NCBI GenBank assembly: GCA_030407005.1
Contig: JAUDYN010000004.1
Location: 3,162,001 to 3,226,000 of the forward strand
From: Desarmillaria ectypa
Taxonomy: Eukaryota > Basidiomycota > Agaricomycetes > Agaricales > Physalacriaceae
Direction: 5' to 3'
DNA length: 64,000 bases
Below the pieces are notes generated by a model. It was not told the origin of the DNA. It saw nothing but the letters and a program-made list of their open reading frames with translations, and did not search any database. Made by a program: the position numbers and the translations under genes. Positions 25,637-37,001 of this stretch are shown here, piece by piece. The stretch's first letter is position 1; every line of letters starts with the position of its first letter.

Positions 25637-28580
25637 CCACTTAGCCCGGTAGTCTTTGTCCGCAGGGATCAAGTTTGCGATTTACAATCTACCCATGATG
25701 TCTCCTTGTCTTTACCGTGATTAGATAGGACCTCAGCCTGGATGTTGAAACTTTGTGTTTTCCGGAGAACTTTGGAGTGTTCAGTCTTGGTTGCCTCACT
25801 GGCATAGCTTGTTCCCGATCTGCATGACTTCATAGTATATGCTCGGATAAGGGTCCTCTTACCGGAAGCGTTGAAAGGCTGGGCACATATTTCCATAAAT
25901 CTGTGAATAAAGCACCTCCAGAAGGAAGGCAGTAGGTTTCATTAATCGCCAGTGCTCCTGAACAGAAACATAACGACGGGAGGCGTCGAGTCCCTTCGTA
26001 CCCGGAATGGATCTATACGCCTCGTTTGGGAAGTCAATACGACCTTCATTCAGTGGATGGGCTGGGTCTTCAGCACTGCTCATGTGGCGACTGATCAGAC
26101 ACTACATTTCTGGATGCACTGTATTGTCTTGGGATGATCTAGCTGCAACGCCATCCTGCCTCTGTGATCCAAAAAGAGCAGATCTACGCGAACATTGATT
26201 CCTAAGTGTCGGTCCGGTTGTTAGTTTTTGCAACGAGGACGAGTAGAGTAAGCTCGAGCTTCCTACGTGGGTCTGATGGATGGTTGCACAGGATACAAGC
26301 ACTCTATGTTCAGTTATTGACGTTAACCGCTCTCTGAATAGCCCGGTGTGTTCTCTTCCCACCGAAAGAAGGAAGGAAGAACGAGCGGTTGGTAGGTCGG
26401 AAGCCGGGTTATCAATACCACTTGCAATTTCGGAGGCGGAGCGTAATAGTATTAGAGCCAAGTCTGTACGGAGAAGAAGAGGAGTGCTCACGATAAGAGG
26501 CGAGATGATGCTATGCAGTACTTCTTGCCGGTGCTTGCGAGGGAACGAAACCCTCAGCATCAGTACATTTCCACTACCAAGTGTAAATGGCGCTAGTGGA
26601 GCCTGAGGGAAGCTCATTAATTGAATAAATATCAAATATGGTTTGGCCATGGCACGAACAGAATTCAGCAACTCCACGCGACAGGTTACCATACTTGTAC
26701 CAGCCAATTCAGCTTGATGACCTTACGCTGACAAAAACGCCACATCTTAGGAGAGGGTCCGTTCCATTCTAGTGACATATATAGAGCACAAAAGTCGACT
26801 TTTAAATGACCCAATTATTTTGTTTGTACTAATCTTCATGATAGAACGGAATGCTCCAAATGTGGACCGATGCTCACATTCTCTCTAGAACTCAAGGGTC
26901 AAGGTAACTGCAAACGGGGCAATAAATCCTTTTATACAAGGACGAGAGAAAGAGAGAGACAGAGAGACAGAGCGCGTGCAATTGAACGCGTACCATAAAT
27001 TCGTTACAGGAGGGAGAAGGAAACATAGCAACGCCCCTCTCTTCCGCAGCAATTGAATTCCTGTGAATATGCATCCTGAAGGAGACCGTTGCATGTGGTC
27101 GAGGAAGGAGTAATGATCGGCGGAGAGTCTCCAGACAGGATACAGCTCCTTGCGTTGCGTAGGTCGAGAGAGAGAAAATACCCATAACCAATAATTCTCT
27201 CCGTGTGCATAAAGGCGGCTGGGCAGGGACCTTGGGAACGGGCACCGGAAAAGGCGGAGCGGTCTCTAGTGCCGCCGGCCTTCATTCAATAGCGCAGACT
27301 CAGGGATGATCCATAATGGATCGTCCCCTCCGTTGAAGGGTTAACCCGGTACGCGAGGATCATGGCGCGTTTCGAACCTTTGGGGAAAAAAGGTGTTGAT
27401 TGCAGGCGGCGGAAAGGAAATGACCTTGAGTTCATCGGGCTTTTTGCGAGGAGATCTATCTAGATTTGTGACTCACGAAGCAGGATAGCAATTATGGTTG
27501 GTATGCCAGTCTCGGTGTTATTTCTTTGTTGAAACATGCGGGAGAAGATCAGAAGTACCAACATGATGGATATGGGCGCGAGAAATTTTACGGCTCCTTA
27601 GTGACTACCAATAAGAGACGGGCGGGATGGTGTGTTGGGAAAAAGAGACAGGGTTTCAAGCGCTTGGAACGAACCCTCGGTTGTAAGATAGCCGCCGATA
27701 ACTTTCCCGTTGTACATTAAGCAAGGGTTAATGAGAATAAGAGCAATCGGTACGCGAAAATCATCGTGTGTCCTTCCAATGAATCGGCGAATTCAATACT
27801 AGACTTGGCAGGGAAGAGAGCAGGAATGAGAAGATTAGGGTACCTTGCTTCTCATTGTTGTAGGTATTGTGGAGAAAACGTTGTCGGCTGCGTTCGTTTC
27901 ATGGCTGAGAACACCTTCAATGGCGTGTGATCTTTATCCAGCTAGATATTATTTTGTGAAACAACACAATGAGCTTCGGAAATGATATTGCTGGGGTGCG
28001 TACCTGAAAATAGGGCGTGGAATGGTATATTCTATTCTGTGTGAGATAATCTTGGTTGTTGAGAATAAAACAGCACACCTGATGAGTTGGAAAGGAAAGC
28101 ACGTATTGCACTAGGGAAGCTCAGCGCTTCATTTTTCTTCACATGCAGCTACTAGAAGACAGAAGGGTCGAGTCATGTGGAGATATATCAAAGAAATGCC
28201 ATAATTCTATGGCCCTGTACTATTGTTGAGAAGAAGAATTTTGAAGACACCGCACCTGACGAATTTGGAAAATGACAGCAGCTAAATGCTTCTTCATTGG
28301 TATAAGTATATAGAGGGATATTAGGGGAAGGCAGGCAGTGAGTGTGGGGGCAATGAAATGCCGTAATCCTTTGGGCTGCGAACTGGGGATTGCATGACAC
28401 GAGCTCTCGTCAGTGAAGTAGGTAGGCTTCGAACGTTAATCGGCGATAACAGGAGACTCGCGAATGGCGATAATTTCACGATAAATGGAAATCTAGTTTG
28501 TACCTTCCACGTTGTAGTTAACTCAGAGTCTGGTTGATGGTACACCCGAAAAGGAAAGCAGTGGTTCCCTTTCTACCATC
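25637..28580. repeat. Degenerate tandem duplication, copy B
   Basis: Second copy of the segment described at 22640-25636, with about 700 bp extra around 26230-26890. Its last ~190 bp (28390-28580) is the immediate upstream region of the ArfGAP gene. That promoter therefore has a paralogous, gene-less copy at about 25366-25636. Confidence 0.75.
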
Positions 28581-29952
28581 ATGGACCAGACAGCTGCCAA
28601 AAAGATCCTTCAAAATCTGGTGAAGCGGGAAGACCTTGGGAATCGAGTGTGTGTGGATTGTGGGAGCCCGAATCCTCAGTGGGCGTCGCTAAGGTTGGTT
28701 TAATCTAAATCTTTGCAGCTAACACTGAGTGAGGATGGTATAGCTTTGCTGTGTTTATGTGTTTGCAGTGTGCTGGGATGCATCGAGGTTTTGGGGTGCA
28801 TATAACGTGCGTGAGTTACTGTTTAGTTTATCCAAGCTGATATATTACAGATTTGTTCGGTCACTGTCGATGGATACGTGGCAGGATGACCAGGTGAAGC
28901 GTATGCAAGTCAGTTGATGTGGTATATCTTGTGTGAATTGGCTGGTTGACGATGGTAGCTCGGTGGGAACGGTCCGTTTCGCGAATTTATGAGGGCATAT
29001 AGGCCGGTTGAGCAGGGCGGGTACAGTGATTCGTTAAGCGTTCATGATACTTATCATTGTTGGGCTGCGAGTCAGTATCGGCAAAAGGTGCGTATCATAT
29101 AACAGTTATTATTATTGCTAAATGCTTGTATAGCTTGATTACGATTTACTGGACAAGGAATGGACATCGTCGCTCCCGCCTGAGCCCGCTTCCCCCGCCC
29201 TGCGCAAATCGCGAAGAGGAGCGTCGTCCTCGCCAGTACCATCCAATGAGTATCTCGGTCAGACGAGTACCAGTCGTATTCCTCCGTCGCGAGGTGGTCG
29301 CTTCCAAGGTTTCGGAAACTCGCCAGGATCTACGCCGCCCAGAGAGACGCCCTCGCCCATCCTTGACCAAAAAGAGGCAAAAGACAGCTACTTTAGTTCC
29401 CTCGGACAGATGAATGCTAGCCGTCCTGACCACCTCCCTCCTTCCCAAGGCGGACGTTACCAAGGCTTTGGGAGCACGCCTCATCCATCACAGAACACAT
29501 CCTCCAATACTCTCCAAGATAACCCAGTGGCCGCCCTCAGTAAAGGCTGGTCTTTTCTCTCTGCTGCAGTCGTAGGCGCCTCCAAAGTTGTCAAAGAAAA
29601 CGTCATCCAGCCGGGCATGGAAAAGGTGTCGGATCCAGAACTCCAGAAGAACGTCAAGGGTTACTTGGAGGGTGCAAAGAAGAGCGCAGTGAGCGTGGGG
29701 AGCTCTGCGAATGCTTGGGGTAAGAGCCAGTTCGGAGTCGATGTCGTTGGAAGTGTTGGCGAGGTCGTGGGCAAGCTGGGTGGCGGGCCGTCGAGGGAGG
29801 GTTATGGAACTGTGCCGACTGGTTGGGAGGGTGAAGGGAGGGCGTTGTATGCAGAGGAAGACGATGACTTTTTCGAGCAAAGGATCAAAGCCCCGACGCT
29901 TCCTCCAAAGAAGTCTGGTGATGGATGGGATGACGACTGGAAAGATTTTTAG
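28581..29952 (+). CDS. GCS1: ADP-ribosylation factor GTPase-activating protein, ArfGAP1/Gcs1-like
   Basis: Stimulates GTP hydrolysis on Arf in COPI vesicle traffic at the Golgi. Five exons, 28581-28693, 28744-28806, 28851-28908, 28959-29087 and 29134-29952, join in phase with introns of 44-50 nt for 393 residues. The ArfGAP zinc finger is complete: CVDCGSPNPQWASL, then CLQCAGMHRGFGVHIT, with the arginine finger in HRGFGVH-x-x-FVRSLSMD. After the GAP domain come Ser/Gly-rich stretches that could act as lipid-packing sensors (SKGWSFLSAAVVGASKVVKE), as in ArfGAP1. The C-terminus is DDDFFEQR..WDDDWKDF. Its stop lies 79 bp before the MCCC2 start. Confidence 0.93.
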
Positions 29953-30031
29953 ATTAATCGAATCAGTTATTTATTGGAAATTAATTAATTTGATTTCTGC
30001 CCCGCATCTTATCCCCACATCCACCACCACT

Positions 30032-32130
30032 ATGAACCGTATCATCCAACTCGGTCGACGAAGATATCATGCCTCTGTTTTGCCCTCTCGTATATCATCT
30101 GCCTCTCCAGAGTTTGTTGCCAAAGCACAGGCAATGGATGACCTTGTCACGAATCTCAATGCCAAACTCGCTAGGGCCCGACTCGGAGGAGGCGAGAAGG
30201 CTGCAGAGCGCATGAAGAGTAAAGGAAAGCGCGTTCCTAGGGATAGGTAAGCTGCAAGTATCCTATATTCACCTTTTCTCATCTTCAACAGGCTCAACCT
30301 TCTTCTCGATCCGCACACACCCTTTCTCGAGCTCTCCCAACTCGCTGCACATGACGTCTACCCAGGCGACCACGTCCCTGGAGCCGGCATTATCACAGGT
30401 ATAGGCAGAATAAAGGGAAGAGAGTGTATGGTCGTCGTGAACGACCCAACTGTAAAAGGCGGCGCGTATTACCCACTGACCGTGAAGAAACACCTCCGTG
30501 CCCAAGAGATTGCTAGGGAGAACGGCCTGCCCTGTATTTACCTCGGTGCGCCTTTTTTCATCTTCTCCTCAACGTCTATCAAATGAATCCCAGTCGAGTC
30601 GGGCGGTGCTGCACTCCCACACCAAGCAAATGTCTTTCCAGATAAAGACCATTTCGGGAGGATCTTTTACAACATGGTATGCGGTCCCTTCTACTTTGTC
30701 CGCCCTTATTCACGTCCCAGGCCCAAATGTCTGCACTCGGTATCCCCCAAATCGCCTCTGTCCACGGTATAAGCGTCGCAGGGGGTGCCTACGTCCCAGC
30801 CATGGCTGACGAGAACGTCGTTGTCCAGAACCAAGGGCGGATATTCCTTGCTGGTCCCCCACTCGTGAGGGCCGCGACGGGAGAAGAGGTAGGCGAGGAG
30901 GATTTGGGCGGCGGGAGGATGCATTCGACGGAGAGTGGCGTGACGGATCATTTGGCGAGGGATGATGAGCATGCGATCGATATTGTGCGGGGTGTTGTGG
31001 GTGATTTGGGAAAGGGCAAGGAGAGGATGGTGGATGCTGAACCTGAGGACCCGTTGTACCCTGCTAGTGAGCTCCATGGTATTGTGGGTACGGATGTCCG
31101 CCAGGCCTTTGATATGCGCGATGTCATTGCTCGCTTGGTTGATGGCAGTCGCTTTAGAGAGTTTAAGAAGGAGTATGGCCCGACTATCATCACTGTGAGC
31201 TTATTCTTCCTGTATGAACTGCCACTCATTCGTGTAGGGTTTTGCCCATATACACGGCTACCAAGTAGGCATCGTCGCCAACAACGGCATCCTCTTTTCT
31301 CCCTCTGCCTTGAAAGCCACCCATTTCATACAGATCTGCGAGCAGAGGGGGGTGCCATTGGTCTTTCTCGTCAATGTCACAGGTGGCCATGTTGACATTG
31401 TCAAAACACTTGTCATTAACTTAAGATTGTAGGCTATATGGTGGGTTCCAAGGCGGAACGAGGGGGGATAGCCAAAGATGGTACGTTACACCCGTTCAAT
31501 TGATATGTGGTTCCGTGAACCTGGTGTAATAGGTGCAAAGATGGTCAGGGCCGTTGCCTGCGCGACTGTGCCAAAGTTTACTGTCATCGTCGGTGGCAGC
31601 TTTGGAGCGGGCAATTACGGTGCGTCCATAGTAACACTGTGTGTTGTTCATTAGTTAATCACTTCATTCATTCAGGCATGGCCGGTCGAGCGGTAAGTCC
31701 CCCATCTCTAGTACACCTGACACTGACGTTAGCAACTCCAAAGTATTCTCCGAGGTTCCTGTGGATGTGGCCTGTACGTTACTCACTTTTCATAACCACC
31801 CTTTATAATTTAATATCATTTACAGAACGCAAAAGTATCCGTAATGGGCTCTGCACAGCTCTCGCAAGTTATGACATCCGTGTCCAAGTACGTTACCTCC
31901 CCCCCTCTTTTTCTGCCTCGCTTCTCATTTTTGGTACCAGGGACCCAACACAGCACGCAGCACTCAAGACGGAGATCGAGAAACAGAGTACGGCGCTATA
32001 TTCGACGGCGAGGCTGTGGGATGATGGAATTGTGGCTCCGCAGGATACGAGGGATATTTTGGGGTTAGCATTGGGTGTTGCGGGGAGGAAGAGGGAGGGC
32101 GACGGTGGGTTTGGCGTGTTTAGGATGTAA
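30032..32130 (+). CDS. MCCC2: 3-methylcrotonyl-CoA carboxylase beta (carboxyltransferase) subunit
   Basis: Carboxyltransferase of mitochondrial leucine breakdown: it moves CO2 from biotin on the alpha subunit to 3-methylcrotonyl-CoA. Eleven exons were joined in phase: 30032-30246, 30292-30545, 30594-30676, 30721-31194, 31238-31382, 31433-31480, 31533-31619, 31676-31692 (17 nt), 31744-31773, 31826-31887 and 31941-32130. The product has 534 residues. The start [20 protein letters not shown] is a good mitochondrial presequence. Family stretches include [72 protein letters not shown] and [20 protein letters not shown]. The partner MCCC1 is not in this window. Confidence 0.96.
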
Positions 32131-32202
32131 ATAGTAGGAACCTTGCCGTATATTGGTCCTCGGGAGTTATGTCCAGATGCAAGGATGGAGTGTGGCAGCT
32201 AT

Positions 32203-32300
32203 GGCAACATGGCCGAGTGGTTAAGGCGCTAGATCCAGGTTGTGTACCACGTGACTTTCTAGTCCGTAACAGGGCGTGGGTTCGAGTCCCACTGTTGTCA
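32203..32300 (+). tRNA. tRNA-Leu, anticodon probably CAG, with intron
   Basis: The acceptor stem GGCAACA pairs with TGTTGTC (32293-32299; one G-T pair), discriminator A. The D arm (TGGCCGAGTGGTTAAGGCG) is typical of class II tRNAs. Anticodon stem CTAGA/TCTAG encloses anticodon CAG at 32236-32238 and an intron of about 17 nt (32240-32256) after base 37. A long variable arm follows, then the T arm GTGGG-TTCGAGT-CCCAC. The base before the anticodon is C instead of the usual T33, so the assignment is good for a leucine class II tRNA but not perfect. CCA is not encoded, as expected in eukaryotes. Confidence 0.85.
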
Positions 32301-33949
32301 CATTATAATTCCCTGCTTGCGTCAGAGTGATTAATTGTTTTTCAACTTACAAAACCCATCACTCGAGTAAATACTTGTGGTGCGTCAAGTCGGAGCTGTC
32401 TTGCGTCAGCGCCACTGGGGTATCAGGCTGCAGGGGCCGGCATTTGTGTCTTTTGACCTCCTCAAGGTTCCAACACCCTAGGAAGGCAGAAACATTGTTG
32501 CGAACTACCGGGACAGTAGAACACTTTTACAAGATTACTAATTTGGAACATATGGTTTAACCAGTTGGTGGTGTAAATTTGGATTCGAATCGCAGTCTAT
32601 TTTGAGCCGAGACTCGAGTATAATACTTGCCAGGGACCTAGACCGTGATTTATAGTGCATAATGTCAGTCCTTTATTCCTCTCGACTTTTGTCCCAGAAA
32701 CCTGAAATTAAACACCTTTCCTGATTTGTGTTTGTGACGAAGTTACTTTTTTTTTTCAAGTTGACGAGCACACCGTCTTTCCTGTTGCAGCGCTGATGAT
32801 AGATTCCGAAACGCTGCAACTGATTCATTCTTCCTTCCGAAGGCACATTTAATCCTCTTCGGTGCCTGCGTATGTTGACGGTTGTCCTGTACGCCTCCCA
32901 AAAATACAGTTGATATTAAACAATGTGACCGAGGATTCGTTCTCTCGCCTTGCTCGAGGGGAGAAGGGAATGCGCTTGAACGGCGAGTGTCTTGCCAGAT
33001 ACGACGGCTGCCGATTCCATCCAGGGTGACCGTGTGGATGCAACGGAGAAATGCACCCAGAAATAGAGTGTTATTGTTGTGCGGGTTGACGGTAAAGTGA
33101 CCATGGGACAGTTCAGCGTCAAGCCTGTTATTGCGAATGTCAGTCCATACCGAGCGTACATGCTTCTAAGCGCAGATATTTATGAACATTAGATTGTCCC
33201 GTATGCTAGCTTGATGTAGAGTGCTTGAACGAAATTGAATAAGAAAAGTTCACTGGGGTGAAAAAGACAAACGTCTGACTTTGAGCCTTCGGACCTGGAC
33301 TGGGAGGATCCGCAGATAACATGTTACGGGAGACCCTTGAGGAAGATCATTGCAGATACCGACAGCATACAAGGACCAGTACATATAAAGGGATCTAAAA
33401 ACAGCTTCGGGAACGATTCAAGTCGTGGGATGATAACACCATATTAGATACGGAGTCGACACGAATGTCGCTGAGTTTTGTGTCACGATAGCGTTCCACT
33501 CGCACTCGACTTGGTAGCTTCTCGATTGCATCAAGTAGTACGACTCGAAAAACCCGTTCTTGGATGAATGACAGAATTCGAAGATACGGAACAAGACAAC
33601 CGGGTGATACTTGAATTCGAGAACCGGTTCATCAGTGGTATTCAAGAACCGGTGATATACCACACCAGAATAGCGGTACGATAAAATTGAAGTGAGTCAT
33701 GTTCGTAAGCAAGGCTGCTCGATCCCGACGTGGCTGTGCATTAAAACGCGCTCGTCATTAAGCCACCACCATCGGCATCGAGACTCAAACTCGGCGACAA
33801 CATTATTCCAAAGCAGGTACTATCGGCATATCGCGCAAGCAGCGTGACAGGATTATTGATCGTCAAAGCGTTCCGCTGTTTTGGGTCACCTCTCTCATCA
33901 CACTCATCTCCTTCCCCCCTTCTTCCTCCTCTTGCCTCTCAGCGCCTGG
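32301..33949. other. Intergenic between tRNA-Leu and velvet gene 1
   Basis: About 1.6 kb, no supported gene. The last ~390 bp (33560-33949) resembles the region upstream of the second velvet gene (36640-37001). Examples are GGCTGTGCATTAAAACGCGCTCGT here against GGCTGTGCAGTGAAACGCGCTCTT there. It is the likely promoter. Confidence 0.5.
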
Positions 33950-35405
33950 ATGATCCAACAAACGAACGCTCGTCAGGCTGGAACAAGCCTTCGTGGAGGG
34001 GCCGTGGACGGTTCAGAACTTACATGGGGCCAGTGGTCTGGGCGAAAGTAGGCGTTTAAACTTTATTCCTGTCTGTGTTTTAATTTGCGTCTGATCCTCC
34101 GTAGGTTATATACTCTCGAGGTTATTCAGAACCCACTAAGAGCTAGGATGTGTGGCTTTGGGGACAAGGTAGGTTGGGTAATCTGAAGATTTCAATTGGA
34201 AATCAATGTATATACAGGATCGACGACCTCTAGCACCAGCAGCAGTAGTGAAGATGGTAGTTAAGCGGGAAGACGACAGTATAGTCGACGTCGAGTACGT
34301 GTCTCTTTTTATACTGATTACCGTGGTTTACCTCCCCTTAGCGACGTGGATTGCTCCTTCTTCCTCGTAACAGTCGATCTCTGGTCTGGAGATGGGAAAC
34401 AAGAAATGAATCTAGTCCTACACCCTTCCTCATCTGAACGATATGTCCAACAGACACCAAAGTCAAGTAGCAATAGCAGGCGGCGCACATCAAAAAGTGG
34501 ACAGCCGCCCAACCCGACTCGAACGCCCACGCCGACACAGACGCCGACTTCCCCCGAGCAACCGTACCCGTCATACCCACCGCCCACTACCGACTTTGCA
34601 TATCCGGAGACTGCCCCAACATGGGGATACCCCAGCACGTCCTTCCCACAACCTCCCCAGCAACCTCCCCAGTCTTTCGGCCGAGAACCATGGCAAGTCG
34701 ACCCCGACAACTCCGAAGGACCTGAATACCGTCCGTGGACTGCAGAGACTTACTCTAATCCACCACCCAACCCAAATCCTAATCCTAATCCCAGTCCAAG
34801 TTCGTATTGGGAACAGACTGCTCCCGCCCCTACGTCTCCGTCTGTAACCAAGGAGAAACGACCCCCGCCCGCACCTTCAATCCCGCCCCTTCCTCGACAT
34901 ACCTACACACGCACCCTTGTCGGTCCGTTATCTGCCAATGCCACCCGCCTCCTAGATGAGCACCGAAAGTCAGGGATATTCTTCCTCTTCCAAGACTTGT
35001 CCGTTCGCACTGAGGGCACATTTCGCTTGCGTCTGAGACTGATGAACGTTGGAGCCCCGCCTGCACCTGAACCGGGTGCATCGGCAGTCCATACGGACAT
35101 GTCACCTGTGCTAGCGCAGACGTTCACGGAGCCGTTTACGGTGTTTTCGGCTAAGAGGTTTCCTGGTGTTCCGGGTATGTGTGGGTTTTTATGGTATGGT
35201 GTGGTGATTGATAGTTTTTGTAGATACCACGGCGTTGTCTATTGCCCTTGGGAATCAGGGGCAGAAGCTTCCCTTGGTGAGTGTTAAGATATATGGTGCG
35301 TTTGTGTGTGGTTAATGGTTTTTGAACTTGTAGCGGAACCGACATGGGTCGAATAAGCGGCGGCGGCATGATTCTGATTCGGAGGATGACTCGGATGGGG
35401 AATAG
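33950..35405 (+). CDS. Velvet-domain regulator, VelB-like (copy 1)
   Basis: Velvet proteins are fungal regulators with an NF-kB-like DNA-binding fold that link development and secondary metabolism. Six exons, 33950-34047, 34105-34168, 34218-34294, 34342-35174, 35224-35276 and 35334-35405, join in phase for 398 residues. The first half of the domain reads YTLEVIQNPLRARMCGFGDK, DRRPLAPAAVVKMVV, SFFLVTVDLWSGDGKQEMNL. The second half reads FLFQDLSVRTEGTFRLRLRL, then PVLAQTFTEPFTVFSAKRFP. Between them lies a ~155-residue Pro/Ser-rich insert, as known for VelB. The C-terminus has a basic KRRR patch before an acidic tail. A close paralogue follows 1.6 kb downstream. Confidence 0.9.
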
Positions 35406-35900
35406 GATGGATTGGTGGTGTAGATTCGTTTGTTCGTTTATATATATATTCGCTTATATCTGTAAATTTTATTATTATATGTCGGAAGAATTTATGGTAT
35501 CTTTATGCGATTGGATATTGATGGATGTTTGTTAGTCTCCGACTCTGCCATATAACTTGTACTGCCTGTCTTTCAGATCCTGTGGTACGTTGATATGCCG
35601 CTTTCATGTTTCTTATTTCATCCTTTGGTTTAGTAGAGGTAAGCCCTCAATGCAGAGGCTGATGTGTTTTCGATAGCCCAAATGTGACCTTCGAGGGTTT
35701 CGTTTTCAGCCTCAGTTTTTACACCCTTGTTTTAAGTGCTGTAAAATGAAAAGGCACCTTGATTCCATTGTTCCATAGGGGAAAATATTTTCATACTATT
35801 TTACTGATAGCCTTTTCAGTATCGAGAAAGGCTTCGCTAAAATGAAACCTCTGCTATGCCTGTCTCTGAAAATTTGGAGTTATCTTTAATCGCGACTCGA
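35406..35900. other. Intergenic 3' of velvet gene 1
   Basis: About 0.5 kb, AT-rich, likely 3' UTR and spacer. No gene seen. Confidence 0.45.
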
Positions 35901-36155
35901 AATATTCCTCTAGGTATTTGCGGATGCAGTCTGTACGGTATCGTTTCCGATCCCGTATGGTAAGCCGCCGGCTCTCAGATCTCGCAAAAGTATCCGTGAT
36001 GCTCTCGCAGGTCTTGTCATTCGTGTCAGAGTATTATTGTCTTCTTGACTCGAGGTGCCGGTCCGTCTGCAAGCGGGGACCCAGGGAAACATAGGACGAA
36101 GACGGACATTGAGGAGCAGAGTACGGTGACTGCGAAGGCGTGGGTGGGAATTAGG
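35901..36155 (+). pseudogene. Decayed 3' fragment of MCCC2
   Basis: This stretch aligns with the last exons and introns of MCCC2 (31741-32010). Matched blocks are CTGTACG after a GGATG core (exon 9 and its donor), CGCAAAAGTATCCGT (exon 10 start), CTCGCA(A/G)GT, ATTCGTGTC, then GGGACCCA and GAGCAGAGTACGG (exon 11). Intron sequence is partly kept, so it arose by DNA duplication, not by reverse transcription. Deletions and frame breaks leave no reading frame. It lies between the two velvet genes exactly where a tandem copy of the MCCC2 end would fall. Confidence 0.75.
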
Positions 36156-37001
36156 ACTTTCAATTGATAATCAGGGAAAGAATTGGTAGGTTGACCCTAT
36201 ATCATCGAACTCAAACTGCGCGAGGTATCTATTGACAATTGATATACTATGTCCTAAAACTCGGTTACTGACCGGGTCCAATCGGAATAAATACCAGGCT
36301 GTTATATTTATAATTGTCATCCTGCGAGTGCTACCGTCGTGATATGGCTCGGTCTTTTGTTGCCTCGAAACACAGTGTCATTTATAATTCCAAGCCAGAA
36401 TTTTATCTGCTGTCCATAGATTTATCTGCCGGGGATTCCGCCTGTACAAACTAGTAGCCGCGATTCACTTCGGTACATGCCCAGGGGCATATTGTATACA
36501 GAGGCGCCACAGGGTATCACTTCCAATTAATTAGGAAGGAACATTTGGCCCCCCCAACCGTTCTTAGTGTAGCGGTAGATGTTCGACCTTGAATGGGTTG
36601 GTCTAATTTTCTCAGCCTAGTCAATACAAAGCAATCAATTATCCCCGTTTTGGATGAGAAGACGCTGTAGACGAAGACTACCAGTTGATTGTAGTATTTG
36701 AGGACCGGTTGAGTGCCACGCCAGAGTAATGGTATTGGCAAAAGAAGCTTGCCGTGTAAACATAGGAAAATAATACGCCGTCGATCGAAGAGGCGCGTTT
36801 GAGTGGCTGTGCAGTGAAACGCGCTCTTGATCCACAACCCACGCCGACCAGCGCTAGCTTCAATAGTATTGAATTGATTGTTGAGATATTGCGCAAGTAA
36901 TCCAGAGTGATTAGGTATTTATGTATCATCGAGTATTCCGTTGTTATGGATCACTTCTCTTTTCTCCCTCCCGTCCTAAATTCTAATGATAAAACAAACG
37001 G
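36156..37001. other. Spacer and promoter of velvet gene 2
   Basis: About 0.85 kb, no gene. In the original unit a tRNA-Leu follows MCCC2; no tRNA copy is recognisable here. The 3' part (36640-37001) is the diverged copy of the velvet gene 1 upstream region. Confidence 0.5.

Noticed and set aside
20969..28580. Considered as a hidden biosynthetic or defence system
   Set aside because: No frame shows domain motifs; the structure is explained by decayed tandem duplications.
35901..36155. Considered as an alternative last exon of MCCC2
   Set aside because: It lies beyond a complete MCCC2 gene, a tRNA and another gene, and its frame is broken; duplication explains it better.
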